This document shows, piece after piece, positions 6,247-6,915 of a stretch of 6,915 bases of DNA. Location of the stretch: assembly GCA_937894055.1 (NCBI GenBank), contig CALDHQ010000337.1, forward strand, positions 1 through 6,915, written 5' to 3'. The translations under genes and the position numbers were made by a program. Each line of letters starts with the position of its first letter. The stretch's first letter is position 1. This DNA is from an uncultured Polymorphobacter sp. (GTDB lineage Bacteria > Pseudomonadota > Alphaproteobacteria > Sphingomonadales > Sphingomonadaceae). The notes beneath the pieces were generated by a model that saw nothing but the letters and a program-made list of their open reading frames with translations, was not told the origin of the DNA and did not search any database.

Positions 6247-6663
6247 GATCAGGCCGCCCTCGGGAAGACGCGCCTTCACCTCACCGGCAAGCCGGTTCGC
6301 CAGCCATTTCATCTGCAGCTGGAAATCCTCGATGCGGATGACTTCGTTGGCCGCGTTGGGCTTCACGCCTACCTTCAACAAAGGCACATCCAGATCGACG
6401 TAACCGGAACCGGTCAAGGCGAAATCCTTGGGCAGTTCGGCACGCAATGCCGCTGTCCCTGAATAGGTGAATTCCTTGCCGGCGTTGTTGATCCAGGGTT
6501 CAAGCAGGGAAAGCGGGAAATCGTCGCCCTTGACGGAAATCATGCGGCCGTCATCCTCTGCACACAGACGCGCACGGTGATCGGTACTGGCCAGACAGGC
6601 GGGCGTGAATCGGTAACCGGAACCGTCCAGCGTCACTAATGTGGGCTCCTGCAACTGCCAAAT
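6245..6663 (-). CDS. Fragment resembling translocation and assembly module protein TamB (foreign chimeric segment)
   Basis: On the minus strand an open frame of about 139 codons reads [69 protein letters not shown] and [19 protein letters not shown]. The pattern (WxLxEPxxVxxDG, one Cys-containing segment, LLEPW, then alternating polar and hydrophobic beta-strand-like sequence) is that of the central part of TamB, the inner-membrane partner of TamA in envelope biogenesis, of gammaproteobacterial style. Neither start nor end is present. Base composition is less GC-rich than the core. It is joined on both sides to unrelated fragments. Confidence 0.55.
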
Positions 6664-6753
6664 GCCGAGCACGCCACCATCGGCGCGCAGTGCGGCGCCG
6701 TTGGTGGCCGCGGCAAGCGGGCTGCAGACATAGGCCACGAGCGAGGCGATCTC
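6664..6753 (-). CDS. C-terminal fragment of a short-chain dehydrogenase/reductase (foreign chimeric segment)
   Basis: About 30 codons on the minus strand read EIASLVAYVCSPLAAATNGA followed by ALRADGGV. This is the highly conserved end of SDR-family NAD(P)-dependent oxidoreductases (EEIAxLVAYLCSPLAxATNGAALRVDGGV). The Rossmann N-terminus and the Tyr-x-x-x-Lys active site are absent. The reading frame runs straight into the TamB-like fragment below and the kinase/ATPase-like fragment above, which no natural SDR does. Confidence 0.7.
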
Positions 6754-6883
6754 GCGCTCGCGGCCGACGCAGGTCGTCGCCTTTCCGAGCAGCGTGCGCA
6801 CGGGCTCCGCCACGCGCTCGAGCTCTGCGTCGCTGTCGCCCTCGCGCAGCGCGAGCGGCACGGCCACGATCGCGTCTAGGTCG
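6745..6883 (-). CDS. Fragment resembling the kinase-to-ATPase linker of myxobacterial signalling proteins (foreign chimeric segment)
   Basis: Minus-strand codons read LDAIVAVPLALREGDSDAEL, then ERVAEPVRTLLGKATTCVGR and EREIA. The stretch RTLLGKxTxCVGREREIA resembles the start of the AAA-type ATPase region in large Ser/Thr kinase/ATPase (PknK-like) proteins of Myxococcota. Fewer than 50 residues are present and no catalytic motif is included, so the assignment is tentative. It begins directly at the adapter. Confidence 0.35.
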
Positions 6884-6915
6884 AGATCGGAAGAGCACAC
6901 GTCTGAACTCCAGTC
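6884..6915. other. Illumina TruSeq adapter sequence
   Basis: The last 32 bases match the TruSeq read-1 3' adapter, beginning AGATCGGAAGAGC and ending GAACTCCAGTC. Read on the minus strand they encode the well-known contaminant peptide MCSSDL. This is library sequence, not genomic. Confidence 0.98.

Noticed and set aside
6139..6462. Plus-strand 107-codon frame with a Lys/Pro-rich start resembling a TonB-type linker
   Set aside because: The Lys/Pro-rich part is the infB-like linker, and the rest is antisense to the TamB-like fragment. It spans a chimeric join.
5920..6900. A novel 326-residue minus-strand protein
   Set aside because: It begins in adapter sequence and strings together kinase/ATPase-like, SDR and TamB-like pieces, then the antisense of the infB-like fragment and of phoH. 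It is a mosaic artefact.
1..6915. Mobile element, CRISPR array, toxin-antitoxin or defence system
   Set aside because: No transposase, integrase, repeat-spacer array, tRNA or defence-related domain is visible. The foreign pieces at the ends have no element boundaries and are better explained as assembly or library artefacts.

Overview
The window reads as a metagenomic or draft-assembly contig. Its core, about 241 to 6073, is a coherent piece of a high-GC alphaproteobacterial chromosome, and both ends are patchworks of unrelated gene fragments. The core most resembles a sphingomonad (order Sphingomonadales). The MucR and Fur proteins read like sphingomonad versions, Fur lacks a C-terminal Cys pair, and the order tsaB-rimI-mucR-fur-acyltransferase-miaB-phoH is one I recall from that group. 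The taxonomic call rests on recognition, not on a search.

Core layout, all on the plus strand. A nitroreductase of the malonic-semialdehyde-reductase (RutE/HadB-like) type, missing its N-terminus, is followed 18 bases later by tsaB. tsaB overlaps rimI by the ATGA motif. A short AT-rich spacer (1854-1977) holds a promoter candidate and several inverted repeats, then comes mucR, which ends in a textbook intrinsic terminator (2415-2450). A good promoter (2488-2516) precedes fur. An acyltransferase of the PlsC type overlaps the fur stop codon and appears to start at CTG. A 97-base gap leads to miaB, and two bases after it phoH begins. phoH is cut just after its Walker B motif.

Functionally these are housekeeping genes. 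TsaB and MiaB both serve modification of tRNA at position 37 (t6A and ms2i6A). RimI acetylates ribosomal protein bS18. Fur and MucR are regulators. The acyltransferase belongs to phospholipid synthesis, and PhoH is an RNA-linked ATPase usually found beside ybeY.

The ends. Bases 1 to about 240 encode the C-terminal part of a sortilin/VPS10-type 'glycosyl hydrolase' that runs in frame into the nitroreductase. From about 6061 onward the sequence switches in turn to an infB-like fragment (plus), a TamB-like fragment (minus), the C-terminus of a short-chain dehydrogenase (minus) and a fragment resembling myxobacterial kinase/ATPase proteins (minus). It finishes with 32 bases of Illumina TruSeq adapter (6884-6915). 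Several joins lie in short stretches that read sensibly in both partners, which suggests short-overlap misassembly or library chimeras.

I see no novel biological system here. The main results are the artefactual ends, the probable CTG start of the acyltransferase, and a leader that can hide the mucR ribosome binding site.
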